A DNA stretch of 64,000 nucleotides from Gracilibacillus halotolerans (GTDB lineage: Bacteria; Bacillota; Bacilli; Bacillales; Amphibacillaceae), in assembly GCF_014206945.1 (NCBI RefSeq), contig NZ_JACHON010000014.1, positions 1 to 64,000 of the forward strand, in the 5' to 3' direction. A program made the position numbers and the translations under genes. Below are positions 18,401 to 27,286 of the stretch, in pieces. The notes beneath the pieces are model-generated. The model saw only the letters and a program-made list of their open reading frames with translations. It was not told the DNA's origin and ran no database searches. Position 1 is the first letter of the stretch. Each line of letters begins with the position of its first letter.

Positions 18401-20643
18401 TATTCATATGTTTTTTCTAAGTCAATCATTGTAATTCCAAACATGGGTACTTGAAACTCTAATGTATATGTTCTCTTCATTTCCAACGTTTCCACTGTTC
18501 GAACCGGTCGATTGATTCCATTCCAGTATTCAATATCATCAGAGGACAATTTTTTACACTTTCTAAAATAAGCAAGCTCTGCTTTTTTATCTATATGTTC
18601 TGGGGATAATTGCTGTTTGACAAATCGATAGGTTCCAAAAAGATCCTTACATTGTAATTCTATTTGTATGAACGAGTTGTGTAACTTTTTCTTATTATGC
18701 TTATATTGATTGGACTTCACTAATAATTGACGAAGTTCTTCCTCTGGATAAACTGCTAAAATCCGATAGTTTTCCTGGTACCTAGTTACAATACAGTTTT
18801 CATTTTTAAATACGATATCTTCGTATAAGTTATTTAAAAAAGCAAGTGCATAATAATATTCCTTAATCCGCCCATCTTTCGTTAGAATTGAGAATCTTTC
18901 TGCCAGTTCCGATGGGAAATATTCAAATAAATTAGCTCCATCTAATGATAGAGGAGATAATCGGTTAGGCGCTGTCTCTATATCATTAAGCGCATTCCAC
19001 AAAAGTCCGTTTGCATGCTTCAAGTTAGCGTAGTGCGCTTGATGTGTGTCATTCTCTATCGTTATCGTTCGTTCCAAGGCGTGGTTTAATTGATCATGGT
19101 GCATGTCCTGACTAATTTCCTTTACATAATGGGAGTCATTTAAGTATTCATACACTTGTTCTAACTCCATTTTTGTTACCTTGGTGAAATCATCAATACA
19201 GTACACTCCTCTATCTGAATCACTAGTACTTAGATTCTCTTCTGGTACAACAGGTAAGTGAATAAATAAGAAATTATAGCCTTGAAAGATAGAAATAGCA
19301 TTTACTAATGGTCGTATGACTTCCATATAATTGTTAGTTTCATGAAAACAGCGAAATTCAATATACCAATCTTGTGTATTAGCAAAATTCTGTTGTATAT
19401 GATAATGAAGTTGTCTTAATAGTTTTAGAAACATGCCGTCATTGCCCGCACCGTTTTTTTTCCATTCAAAATAATCGATGGATTGAAACTGAATGTATGG
19501 CTTCATACCGGCATCTATTATTTGACGGAGTAAAACATCTAATGATTGAAAATTGTATATAAATTCACCGTTCTCCACGACATAATCTATCTTCTTTACG
19601 ATATTCGTTACAGAAACTAATTGGACACGCAGTTTTTGATTTATTTCTTTTAATCGATTGATTGGCGGTATTGTTGTACATTTTAAAAAACGATTTAATG
19701 GGTGGAATTTTCCGATTGTATCATAAGGATTAATAGGTACAGTTGTTTTAGTTCCATGTAGTGATGGGTTGGAAAATTCATGTAATGGTACAAAGCTATC
19801 TAGTAAGTCTAAAACTTCGTCACTTTGAATGGGTATTTCCGTTATCTTTTTGTTTTTTTCATGACGTTCTCTTAATTCCTGAGGAGTTACTTGATATTTA
19901 TCCTTCACTGCTTCAATGAAGGAACGTAGATTAGGAAATCCATTCGCTAATGCAATATCGATGACTTTCCTATCTGTTTCTTCCAACATTTTAACCCCAT
20001 GTAATAACCTTACTTCTTTTATATAATTGCCAATTGTAGTTCCTAATTGTTTTTTAAAGAGACGTGCTAAATAATATTTGCTACTATAAAACTTCTCTGC
20101 AAGATGGTCTAGCGTTAGCTTCTCATCATAATGTTGGTCGATATAAGAAACTACATTTTTTATTTTTTCAGAATAGGATGGATCATGTTCTAATTCTCTT
20201 TTTTCAGTTTCCAGGTAACGATACAAAAGTCCAATGAGACGGGTAGATTGTCCTTCTATAATATATGCTGATCCTTTATCTTTTCTAAGCTGTTCATAAT
20301 ATATATTCGCAAGACATTGCTTCATATAATTGTAGGCTTCACTCTTATATACTTCTGAAATTGGTAAGCTCAATTTAAAGTTTGGAAAAGGACGTTCATA
20401 TCTTGATACTCCAATTTTTACACTAAGAGTATGATTGTCTTTACTTTCATTCACACTTACTAAGTCACCACGATTGAATATGTAAATATCGCCTGTACGT
20501 AGGGATAACATCGAGCCGTTTCGATTCATTTCTACATAGCCTGATAATACAAACCAAATAGTTAAATCTGACATCATTGTTACTTCACTTTTATATTTTT
20601 TTTCGAGTTTTGTTTTTACTTTATAGTTTCCTATTTCATTCAT
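18400..20643 (-). CDS. AraC-family regulator fused to a GH39-like domain
   Basis: 747 residues from ATG 20643 (AAGGA 8 nt upstream; an ATG 9 nt earlier overlaps the Shine-Dalgarno). Positions below count from that earlier ATG. Residues about 10-100 form a cupin-like sensor, 160-265 a double helix-turn-helix of the AraC type (LTLDHLAEKFYSSKYYLARLFKK and IDIALANGFPNLRSFIEAVK), and about 290-745 resemble GH39 beta-xylosidases (YFEWKKNGAGND, EFRCFHETNNYME in place of WNEPN, GRIKEYYYALAFLNN). The acid/base Glu appears kept in FHETN but flanking residues differ, so the domain is more likely a sugar sensor than an enzyme. It lies upstream of the two GH3 genes, its probable targets. Confidence 0.8.
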   Translation of the reverse strand: MNEIGNYKVKTKLEKKYKSEVTMMSDLTIWFVLSGYVEMNRNGSMLSLRTGDIYIFNRGDLVSVNESKDNHTLSVKIGVSRYERPFPNFKLSLPISEVYKSEAYNYMKQCLANIYYEQLRKDKGSAYIIEGQSTRLIGLLYRYLETEKRELEHDPSYSEKIKNVVSYIDQHYDEKLTLDHLAEKFYSSKYYLARLFKKQLGTTIGNYIKEVRLLHGVKMLEETDRKVIDIALANGFPNLRSFIEAVKDKYQVTPQELRERHEKNKKITEIPIQSDEVLDLLDSFVPLHEFSNPSLHGTKTTVPINPYDTIGKFHPLNRFLKCTTIPPINRLKEINQKLRVQLVSVTNIVKKIDYVVENGEFIYNFQSLDVLLRQIIDAGMKPYIQFQSIDYFEWKKNGAGNDGMFLKLLRQLHYHIQQNFANTQDWYIEFRCFHETNNYMEVIRPLVNAISIFQGYNFLFIHLPVVPEENLSTSDSDRGVYCIDDFTKVTKMELEQVYEYLNDSHYVKEISQDMHHDQLNHALERTITIENDTHQAHYANLKHANGLLWNALNDIETAPNRLSPLSLDGANLFEYFPSELAERFSILTKDGRIKEYYYALAFLNNLYEDIVFKNENCIVTRYQENYRILAVYPEEELRQLLVKSNQYKHNKKKLHNSFIQIELQCKDLFGTYRFVKQQLSPEHIDKKAELAYFRKCKKLSSDDIEYWNGINRPVRTVETLEMKRTYTLEFQVPMFGITMIDLEKTYE

Positions 20644-20755
20644 TGATATCATCCTTATTCTACTATTACTTCCTATTTTAACACATGTAATTAAATGTAG
20701 TTTTGCAATTTCAGGGAAGGTTATTTGGTTTATGGAGAGTCATTAGTTAGTAGGA

Positions 20756-20913
20756 ATTAAATATTGAATGGAGTTATCTGATGTTCGGAGAGTGGAATCT
20801 AATGTTCGGCTGAGTTATCTGATATTCGACAAGGAGAATCAAATGTTGAAAGAAGATATCTAATATTAGGAGCATGAAATCTAATGTTGAGCAGAGTTAT
20901 CGAATATTCGACG
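20756..20913. repeat. Degenerate tandem array A, strict 20/21-bp alternation
   Basis: Eight units with core ATCTRATRTTCG start at 20756, 20776, 20797, 20817, 20838, 20858, 20879 and 20899, i.e. spacings 20, 21, 20, 21, 20, 21, 20. The tails of the units differ, with odd units tending to end GAGTT and even units G-G-A rich. The array fills the gap between the AraC-GH39 gene and the terminator of the efflux operon. Reverse-complement units of the same core occur in array C1 (34995-35139). Confidence 0.85.
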
Positions 20914-20920
20914 ATAAAAA

Positions 20921-20944
20921 AATCCCGAGACTCAGCTCGGGATT
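20921..20944 (-). terminator. Terminator of the RND efflux operon
   Basis: 9-bp stem AATCCCGAG/CTCGGGATT with 6-nt loop; an A-run on its left side gives a U-run for minus-strand transcripts. It starts 7 bp past the transporter stop codon. Array A lies directly beyond it. Confidence 0.88.
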
Positions 20945-20950
20945 TTGTCA

Positions 20951-23900
20951 TTATGCTTCTTTTTCTTTTTTACGTGTGAATAGTCGTTTAATTCGTTCTG
21001 ATAATCCATCAAATAACGTGTAGACTACCGGGATAAGTAATAAGGTGAATAAGCTGGAAACACCTAGTCCGAATATGACAGTGATTGCCATCGGTTGTTG
21101 CATCTCTGCACCTTCACCAATTCCTAAACCTAACGGAACCATAGCTAGTATAGTCGTTAGTGTTGTCATCAGAATTGGACGGAGTCGAGATTTTCCTGCT
21201 TCTACGATCGCTTCTAATCTCACCATACCACGTCGTCTAAGAATATTGATGTAATCGACCAGTATAATCGCATTATTCACCACAATACCGGCCAGCATGA
21301 TGATACCGATAAATGCTGTGATGGACAATGGCTGTCCTGTAACAAACAGTCCTACGATAACCCCAATTACAGTAGTAGGTAGTGAGAACATAATGATGAA
21401 TGGGTGTAGGAAGTTCTCAAATTGTACAGCCATGACTGCATACACCAAGAAGATGGAAAGAATTAGAGCTAAGCTTAAATCGAAAAATGCTGTTTCCATT
21501 TCTTCTGTTTGCCCACCAAAAGAAAATTCATAATCCTCTGGGAAGCTCATGTCTGCTAATACGTTCTCTACATCTGTCGCCACATTTCCTAATGGACGGT
21601 CAATAATTTGAGCGGACACATTCACTTGTCGTTGCTGATTCTGACGTGTAATCGTTGCTGCGCTCTGAACCTGTTCAAAATCGGCAACGGTTAATAATGG
21701 AATTTGTGTTCCTTGTTGATTTTGAATCAGAACATTTTCTAAATCGTTAATCGTGCTTCGTTCTTCTTCTGGATAAACAAGCTTCACATTAATTTCATCA
21801 CCGCTCTCACGATACTGCATAATCGTTTGACCGGTAAACGTCATTTGTACTTGCTGCATGATTTCTTGATACGTAAGCCCATATTGCGCTGCTAATTCAC
21901 GATTTACCTTAATATTCATTTCTGGTTGTGTATCCGATAACGATGAAGTTGGATTATGAATACCATCCACTGTTGCAATCGCATTAATGACCTCATCCGA
22001 TAATTGTTCTAATACTTCTGATTCTGGCCCGGATATTTGAATTTGAATAGGATCTCCTAAGCTCATCGCACCAGAGCTAAGTGACTGTACCGTAATTTCA
22101 GCACCAGCAATGGACGAAAATTCCTCATCAAGCTGGGATACAACTTGATCGGTCGTCAAATCTCTTTCTGAAGCAGGGACTAATTCGATTTGGTAACTAG
22201 CCGCTGCACCACCAGTCATCACGGCATCTTGGGAGTTCCCAGAACTCACCGTAACGTAGTTAACATCGATAATATCATTATATTTTTCTAAATGTTCGTT
22301 TACATCCATCGCATATTGATGGTTCTTTTCACTTGTCGTTCCTGTTGGTGTTTCCACCGTAATTGTTAACTGACCTTGGTCCCCTTCAGGTATAAAGGCC
22401 GTTCCAATAAATGGTGTAAGACCAATACTTCCTATTATTAATACAATCGTTAATGTGATGGTAGTTTTTCTGAAATGTAACGCTTTTCTTAGGATTTTGC
22501 CATACCCATTTGTAACCTTTTTCAGCACTCGATTAAACCAGTACGGCTTCTCTTTTTCTTTTGTTAATAACTTAGATGAAAGCATTGGCACTAATGTTAC
22601 CGCAACAACTAAAGAAGCAAGTAACGAGAAGGCAATTGTAAGTGCTAATGGTGTAAATAATTCAGAAGCTATTCCATCAACGAAAACAATTGGTAAAAAT
22701 ACTACGAGTGTTGTTGTAGTTGACGCAATAACTGCTGGAGCTAGTTCTGATGCTCCTTTTTTGGCTGCTTCAATTAAAGATGCACCCTTCTGTCTATAGG
22801 AAACAATGTTTTCGAGTATAACAATCGAACTGTCCACCATCATCCCTATCCCAAGTGCTAATCCACCCATAGTTAGAATGTTTAATGTTTCTCCAGTGAA
22901 ATATAGGAGGATAAAGGTAGAAACAATCGCGATTGGTATTGATACTCCAATTACAATCGTTGCACGTACGCTTCGTAAAAACAGAAGCAGAATAAGCAAT
23001 GCAAACAGACCACCGTAAATCATATTATCCATTACGGAATTGATTGATTCCTTAATATAATCAGATGTATCTACTACTACTTCTAGCTGTATGTCTTCAG
23101 GTAGATCTTTATTTAAAGTTTCTATAGAAGATAGGATATTATCCGATACTTCGACTGTATTACCATCTGATTGCTTCATAACACTAAACACAAGAGCTGT
23201 ATTTCCATTTACTAACGAATTACCGCTGTCTTGAGTAATATCATTCAATGTTGCAACGTCTGCTACCGTTAATTGAGCTCCTTGTGGTGAAAAGATAATA
23301 GATTGTTCGATATCTTCTACAGATGTGTAATCTCCTGCAATTCTTACTTGAAGATTCTGATCTCCTTTTTGAACGGAACCAGCCGAGGCAGACTGATTAG
23401 CACCTGCTAAAGATTGCTGAATGAGCTGAGGTGTAATGCCGTATTGATTCATCTTGGCTCGATCTAACTCTAGCTCGATAATACGTTCTTGACCACCTTC
23501 GATTGAAACAGATGCTACTCCACTTTGTCTCTCAAAGTATGGTTGAATTGTATCTTCTGCAATCGATTGTAATCTTGCTTTATCATCTGTTCCTGTTAAA
23601 CCTACCCACATAATTGGCATCTGGTTCGGGTTAAATCTAAGAACACTTGGATCATTTGCACCTTCTGGAAGGAACGTTTTGACCCCATCTACACTTTCTC
23701 TAACTTCTAGTAATGCATTATCTAAATTGGTCCCATTCTCGAACATAATGATAACGAGTGAAGAACCAGACTGTGACTGAGATTGAATCGTATTGACACC
23801 TTGAATTGTACTTAATGAACCTTCCATAGGCTCGGTTACTAATTTTTCAACTTCTTGAGGTGACGCATCAGGATAACTTGTAGCGACAACTGCGATAGGT

Positions 23901-24025
23901 AAATCGATCTCTGGAAATAGGTCTATCGCCAAGTTTCGGAGCGATATAACTCCTAGCGCAATAATGGCAAGGACAATCATGATAACGCCAACCGGCCGTT
24001 TTACCGCTGTTTCTATTAGCTTCAT
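20951..24025 (-). CDS. RND-family efflux transporter (HAE1 type, SwrC/YerP-like)
   Basis: 1024 residues, the length of AcrB-type pumps. Begins MKLIETAVKRPVGVIMIVL (TM1), with two large extracytoplasmic loops (about 32-330 and 555-830) and twelve predicted helices. Recognisable motifs include FPEIDLPIAVVATSYPDASP, the TM4 acidic pair in GGLALGIGMMVDSSIVILENI, and FIGIIMLAGIVVNNAIILVDYIN. Driven by the proton gradient, it exports lipophilic compounds; B. subtilis SwrC/YerP gives surfactin resistance. The adaptor lipoprotein ends 2 bp upstream and the TetR gene before that, so the three form one operon under the operator at 25792-25809. Confidence 0.92.
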   Translation of the reverse strand: MKLIETAVKRPVGVIMIVLAIIALGVISLRNLAIDLFPEIDLPIAVVATSYPDASPQEVEKLVTEPMEGSLSTIQGVNTIQSQSQSGSSLVIIMFENGTNLDNALLEVRESVDGVKTFLPEGANDPSVLRFNPNQMPIMWVGLTGTDDKARLQSIAEDTIQPYFERQSGVASVSIEGGQERIIELELDRAKMNQYGITPQLIQQSLAGANQSASAGSVQKGDQNLQVRIAGDYTSVEDIEQSIIFSPQGAQLTVADVATLNDITQDSGNSLVNGNTALVFSVMKQSDGNTVEVSDNILSSIETLNKDLPEDIQLEVVVDTSDYIKESINSVMDNMIYGGLFALLILLLFLRSVRATIVIGVSIPIAIVSTFILLYFTGETLNILTMGGLALGIGMMVDSSIVILENIVSYRQKGASLIEAAKKGASELAPAVIASTTTTLVVFLPIVFVDGIASELFTPLALTIAFSLLASLVVAVTLVPMLSSKLLTKEKEKPYWFNRVLKKVTNGYGKILRKALHFRKTTITLTIVLIIGSIGLTPFIGTAFIPEGDQGQLTITVETPTGTTSEKNHQYAMDVNEHLEKYNDIIDVNYVTVSSGNSQDAVMTGGAAASYQIELVPASERDLTTDQVVSQLDEEFSSIAGAEITVQSLSSGAMSLGDPIQIQISGPESEVLEQLSDEVINAIATVDGIHNPTSSLSDTQPEMNIKVNRELAAQYGLTYQEIMQQVQMTFTGQTIMQYRESGDEINVKLVYPEEERSTINDLENVLIQNQQGTQIPLLTVADFEQVQSAATITRQNQQRQVNVSAQIIDRPLGNVATDVENVLADMSFPEDYEFSFGGQTEEMETAFFDLSLALILSIFLVYAVMAVQFENFLHPFIIMFSLPTTVIGVIVGLFVTGQPLSITAFIGIIMLAGIVVNNAIILVDYINILRRRGMVRLEAIVEAGKSRLRPILMTTLTTILAMVPLGLGIGEGAEMQQPMAITVIFGLGVSSLFTLLLIPVVYTLFDGLSERIKRLFTRKKEKEA

Positions 24026-24027
24026 GA

Positions 24028-24891
24028 TTATTCCTCCCCTACTGTTTTAATCTTCGTGCCATCATTCAAGGTAAACTGACCTGATGTAATGACAGGATCT
24101 CCTTCGTTAAGTTCCCCAGTTATTGCTGTCAATTCTGATTGTGTTGCTTGTACCGTAACAGGTACCTTTTTCGCTGTATTTTCTGAAACGGTATACACAA
24201 AGGTTTCGTTATTTTCTTCCACTAACGCTGCTGTTGGGATAAGTAGTGAATCTTCAACAACGGTTTCTTCCATTGTTACGGTAGCTACTACCCCTGCGCG
24301 ATAATGTGTTGTTTCATTATCAAAAGACAATTCGACAGGGAATAGCCCCGCTTCATTCGCTGTTTTGGAGACATGTTCAATTGTTGCTTTATATGTCTCT
24401 TCAGCTGCACTCTCTAGCTTTAATGTTACTTCTTTGTCTTCTTCAAAAAGATCAAGTTGTACGTCTGGAACCTGCAGTTGTACCGTTAACGTGTTTAAAT
24501 CAACGATAACTGCCATCGGCTCCTGATTGCTCACTAGTGATTCTTCACTCGCATTTAATTCAATAATATAACCAGAAGCTGGTGCTTCCACTTTTATATT
24601 GCCTTGTACGCTTTTAATCGTAGCAATATCATCGTCTTTTTCTACTTCTTCTCCATTCTCGACATTTAGCTCATCAACCTCACCGGCTACTTGCGGAATG
24701 ACAGGTGTTGTTTCGTTTGGTGTTGTTCTACCGTAAAATGTACGTTGCATATCGAGATTACCTTTTGTTACTTCTTCAACTTCTACTGGTACTTCTCTTT
24801 CCTCTTGTTCGCTTGTATCTTCTGTATCATTCTCTGTACAAGCGACAAGTGTAAGCATCACAATGGCTAGTAAAAAGATTAACTTTTTCAT
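24028..24891 (-). CDS. RND efflux membrane-fusion lipoprotein
   Basis: 287 residues. Lipoprotein signal peptide with lipobox LVAC at about 15-18. Mature part has the HlyD/AcrA layout: a biotinyl-lipoyl-like hairpin (GEVDELNVENGEEVEKDD ... VEAPASGYIIELNAS), very little or no coiled-coil, beta-barrel (LTVQLQVPDVQLDLFEEDKEVTL) and a C-terminal membrane-proximal domain (VTSGQFTLNDGTKIK). The short hairpin fits Gram-positive adaptors that need no outer-membrane channel. It lies 3 bp downstream of the TetR gene and 2 bp upstream of the pump, for which it is the partner. Confidence 0.88.
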   Translation of the reverse strand: MKKLIFLLAIVMLTLVACTENDTEDTSEQEEREVPVEVEEVTKGNLDMQRTFYGRTTPNETTPVIPQVAGEVDELNVENGEEVEKDDDIATIKSVQGNIKVEAPASGYIIELNASEESLVSNQEPMAVIVDLNTLTVQLQVPDVQLDLFEEDKEVTLKLESAAEETYKATIEHVSKTANEAGLFPVELSFDNETTHYRAGVVATVTMEETVVEDSLLIPTAALVEENNETFVYTVSENTAKKVPVTVQATQSELTAITGELNEGDPVITSGQFTLNDGTKIKTVGEE

Positions 24892-24894
24892 TTT

Positions 24895-25761
24895 TCAGTT
24901 TGTCCCCTTTCTTTTCTCTAAACAAATATCTCTTAGTTTCTTGCTATCCTCTTTCAATTCTTCATGCTGTTCTAGATGTTCTAACATTGTAGATATAATA
25001 ATTGGACGTGGTGTTTCTTGTATCCACTCTTCTTTTAACACTTCTAAAGCTTGTAAGGCGTCTTTTTGAAGAGAGGGGTGTTCATTTATTTTCTTTTTTA
25101 TTTCCTCGAACAACAGCTCTACTTGTAGTTGTCGTTGCTCAATATCGGCACCAAACACTTGATCAACGGTAAAGTTTGGTTTTGTTCTTTCCTTTGTAAC
25201 ATGTCTCACGATTAAATCTAATTTTGTAACGATGGATTCTGCAATATCTCTTGATTGATAAGAAAGCTTATGTAGAAAAATCCATTTTAAGTAACTGCCA
25301 ATCAATCCATCTAGCTCAATCGCTATATCAACAGCATATTCCTTCACATTTTCCCCATACATATTCAGTAGATGCTGCTCCGTCCATTCGAATGATTTTT
25401 GTTGTAAATCATCAAAATATTCATTTTTGTTAAAACCTAATTGAAGATTGTCATGGAAAAGCATCACGATAAACTCGTAATGGTCTTTAAATAGATCAAA
25501 GAAGGAAGTAATTTGCTCTGTTAGCTGTTCTGTAGCTGGTTTTTCAGGGTCTGTTGCTTTGATTAGCTTATCCAATATATGCTCCGCATAGTAACGGAAG
25601 ATTTCTTCTAACAACTCATTTTTTGAGGCGAAGTGTAAGTAGAATGCTCCCTTGGAGATATTGGATTGTTCTGCGATTTCTTGAATAGAGGTGGCATGGA
25701 ATCCTTTTTCTGAGAATAACTTCAAGCTAGTTTCGATTAGTTTTACCTTTTTTTCATCCAT
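24895..25761 (-). CDS. TetR-family repressor of the efflux operon (YerO-like)
   Basis: 288 residues. N-terminal TetR helix-turn-helix: TSLKLFSEKGFHATSIQEIAEQ then SNISKGAFYLHFASKNELL (about 8-55). The long ligand-binding region is alpha-helical and ends in a charged tail (about 240-288), longer than usual for the family. It is the first gene of the efflux operon and the operator TGAATGACCAGTCAGTCA lies at its promoter, so it should repress itself and the pump until an inducer binds. B. subtilis YerO has this arrangement before yerP. GAGGT precedes the ATG. Confidence 0.9.
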   Translation of the reverse strand: MDEKKVKLIETSLKLFSEKGFHATSIQEIAEQSNISKGAFYLHFASKNELLEEIFRYYAEHILDKLIKATDPEKPATEQLTEQITSFFDLFKDHYEFIVMLFHDNLQLGFNKNEYFDDLQQKSFEWTEQHLLNMYGENVKEYAVDIAIELDGLIGSYLKWIFLHKLSYQSRDIAESIVTKLDLIVRHVTKERTKPNFTVDQVFGADIEQRQLQVELLFEEIKKKINEHPSLQKDALQALEVLKEEWIQETPRPIIISTMLEHLEQHEELKEDSKKLRDICLEKRKGTN

Positions 25762-25791
25762 TCATATACCTCATTTACACTATGTTTTTCT

Positions 25792-25809
25792 TGAATGACC
25801 AGTCAGTCA
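25792..25809. promoter_or_regulatory. TetR-type operator of the efflux operon
   Basis: 18-bp imperfect inverted repeat TGAATGAC-CA-GTCAGTCA, one mismatch between the arms, the typical TGACTGAC-type site of QacR/YerO-like repressors. It lies 8-25 bp downstream of the predicted -10 hexamer and 31 bp before the TetR start, a position that would block transcription. Confidence 0.7.
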
Positions 25810-25816
25810 CTTTATG

Positions 25817-25845
25817 AATGTACCATTTTTATGGCTCTAGTTCAA
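25817..25845 (-). promoter_or_regulatory. Promoter of the TetR/efflux operon
   Basis: Minus strand -35 TTGAAC (25845-25840), 17-bp spacer, -10 TACATT (25822-25817). The operator lies immediately downstream. Confidence 0.55.
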
Positions 25846-25933
25846 CCGTTTTATAAAAATTTTACACTTAGTAGGATAATTATTTGTTGTTAAGGAAAAA
25901 CTAGTGAGGAAAATACAGAAGGAGGCATTCTAT

Positions 25934-26269
25934 ATGTTCAAATTGAAATGGAAAATTCTTGGCGCATTTTTAGTATCTTTTGCGCTATTAACTGGTTGTG
26001 CCAACAATGAAGAGGATCAGCAAGAAGAGGATACACCTCAAGAACAAAATGATCAGCAAGAAAGCCCAGATGATGGGGATGTAGCACCTGGTGAGGAGCC
26101 AGCAGGTGAGGAAATTGGTGAAGAAATGGAAGAAGGCGTAGACAACGTTGAAGAAGGCGTCGATGAAGGTATGGATAACGTCGAAGAAGGCGTGGATGAA
26201 ACAGAAGACGCTCTAGACAACGATGGAGCCAACACTGACGACCAGAATACTGAAGAAGATGAACAATAA
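25934..26269 (+). CDS. Acidic repeat-containing lipoprotein
   Basis: 111 residues from ATG 25934 (GGAGG 9 nt upstream); a longer frame from 25904 lacks a ribosome binding site and would put charged residues before the signal peptide. A basic n-region, hydrophobic core (ILGAFLVSFALL) and lipobox LTGC indicate a membrane-anchored lipoprotein. The mature part is almost wholly Glu/Asp/Gln and holds two copies of an 8-10 residue motif (GVDNVEEGVDEG, GMDNVEEGVDE). Strong acidity suits a halotolerant species. No family was recognised. It is divergent from the efflux operon, with a terminator after it. Confidence 0.75.
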   Translation: MFKLKWKILGAFLVSFALLTGCANNEEDQQEEDTPQEQNDQQESPDDGDVAPGEEPAGEEIGEEMEEGVDNVEEGVDEGMDNVEEGVDETEDALDNDGANTDDQNTEEDEQ

Positions 26270-26286
26270 TATTTAAGAAAATAAAG

Positions 26287-26327
26287 TGGCTTTTGTTAAC
26301 GGAAGTTCGGTTAGCAAGAGCCATTTT
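26287..26327 (+). terminator. Terminator after the acidic lipoprotein gene
   Basis: 14-bp stem with G-U pairs (26287-26300 with 26310-26323), followed by TTTTTAT on the plus strand. It lies between two convergent genes and may serve both. Confidence 0.75.
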
Positions 26328-26349
26328 TATTAGACGTAATTAAGCCTCA

Positions 26350-26685
26350 TTATTGAATTTTTAGAGCTGTTTGTTGATTATTGGATGAGGTTTCTTTCTT
26401 TTTACTTATCGCTTCTAAATAAAACATCAAAACTAAGCCACTAAGCATACCGATAGTCATTTTAGCTATAAACAATATAGTAACAACCACTACTAATATT
26501 CCTAGACTACCTACAATTAGCATTTTATTGCTGTAACCTTTTCTAAAAACTAATTCCCCGTACACAAAAGTTACTATTAAACCAAGTGCTAATTTAATAT
26601 CAAACATACTGGGATCCCGATAAACAAATAACGCTAATAACAAGGACACAAGAATACCGAGTATATAATGTATTATGCTTTTCAT
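26350..26685 (-). CDS. Small integral membrane protein, function unknown
   Basis: 111 residues with four predicted membrane helices (about 5-20, 30-45, 55-75, 78-95) and a short Lys/Ser/Asn-rich cytoplasmic tail. No conserved motif was recognised. TGGTGG precedes the ATG at moderate spacing. It is a single gene, with array B in the 590-bp gap between its start and the SEC-C gene. Confidence 0.65.
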   Translation of the reverse strand: MKSIIHYILGILVSLLLALFVYRDPSMFDIKLALGLIVTFVYGELVFRKGYSNKMLIVGSLGILVVVVTILFIAKMTIGMLSGLVLMFYLEAISKKKETSSNNQQTALKIQ

Positions 26686-26787
26686 CGTAACACCACCAAA
26701 GGAAGGATCAATGTTTGGTTTATTGTACCATTCTCTACTTAACCTGTGAACCCATTATTGGAATTCTTTAACTATTTGTCTTACGTG

Positions 26788-27216
26788 CTATATCCGGAGT
26801 GGAGTTGGTCTATTGCGTGTCGTGGGGTTCTATCAAGAGTGGATTTGGCCTATCGCGAGTCGTGAGCTTTCTATCAAGAGTGGATTGGGTCTATCGCGAG
26901 TCGTGGGGGTTCTATCTCGAGTCGATCGTGCTCTATCTCGAGTCCGGGGGGTTCTATCAAGAGTGAAGTCGGTCTATCGAGAGTCATGGGTGCTCTATCC
27001 AGAGTGGATTGGGTCTATCGAGAGTCGTGAGGGTTCTATCAAGAGTGGATTTGCTCTATCACGAGTCGTGTCCTCCTATCTACCGTCGGGGGTGCTCTAT
27101 GGACTGTCGTTCTGTTCTATCTACCGTCGGGGGTGCTCTATGGACTGTCGTTCTGTTCTATCTACCGTCGGGGGTGCTCTATGGACTGTCGTTTTGCTCT
27201 ATCTACCGTCGTGGAT
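26788..27216. repeat. Degenerate tandem array B, 21 units of 20-22 bp
   Basis: Units begin with CTAT at 26788, 26810, 26830, 26850, 26871, 26891, 26912, 26933, 26954, 26974, 26995, 27015, 27036, 27056, 27076, 27097, 27117, 27138, 27158, 27179 and 27199. Consensus CTATCNNGAGTSG plus a G-rich tail; CAAGAGTG-type and CGCGAGTCG-type units tend to alternate. The last five steps are near-perfect 41-bp dimers (CTATCTACCGTCG then CTATGGACTGTCG). The array is clearly richer in G+C than the flanks. It fills the divergent gap between the membrane-protein gene and the SEC-C gene. Array D has the same unit. Confidence 0.9.
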
Positions 27217-27286
27217 AATAAACGAACGAATGTATATACATCGATAGGAGGTTTCTAGTAAAATAGAATCAGAAAGGGTGGTTCTA

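Noticed and set aside
26788-27216. CRISPR array
   Set aside because: There are no spacers; degenerate units adjoin each other directly at 20-21 bp, and no cas gene is in the window.
26813-27247. A 144-residue open frame and an overlapping 69-residue frame rich in LSRV in array B
   Set aside because: They are by-products of the repeat. The 41-bp dimer is not a multiple of three, so the reading frame changes with every dimer, and no ribosome binding site precedes them.
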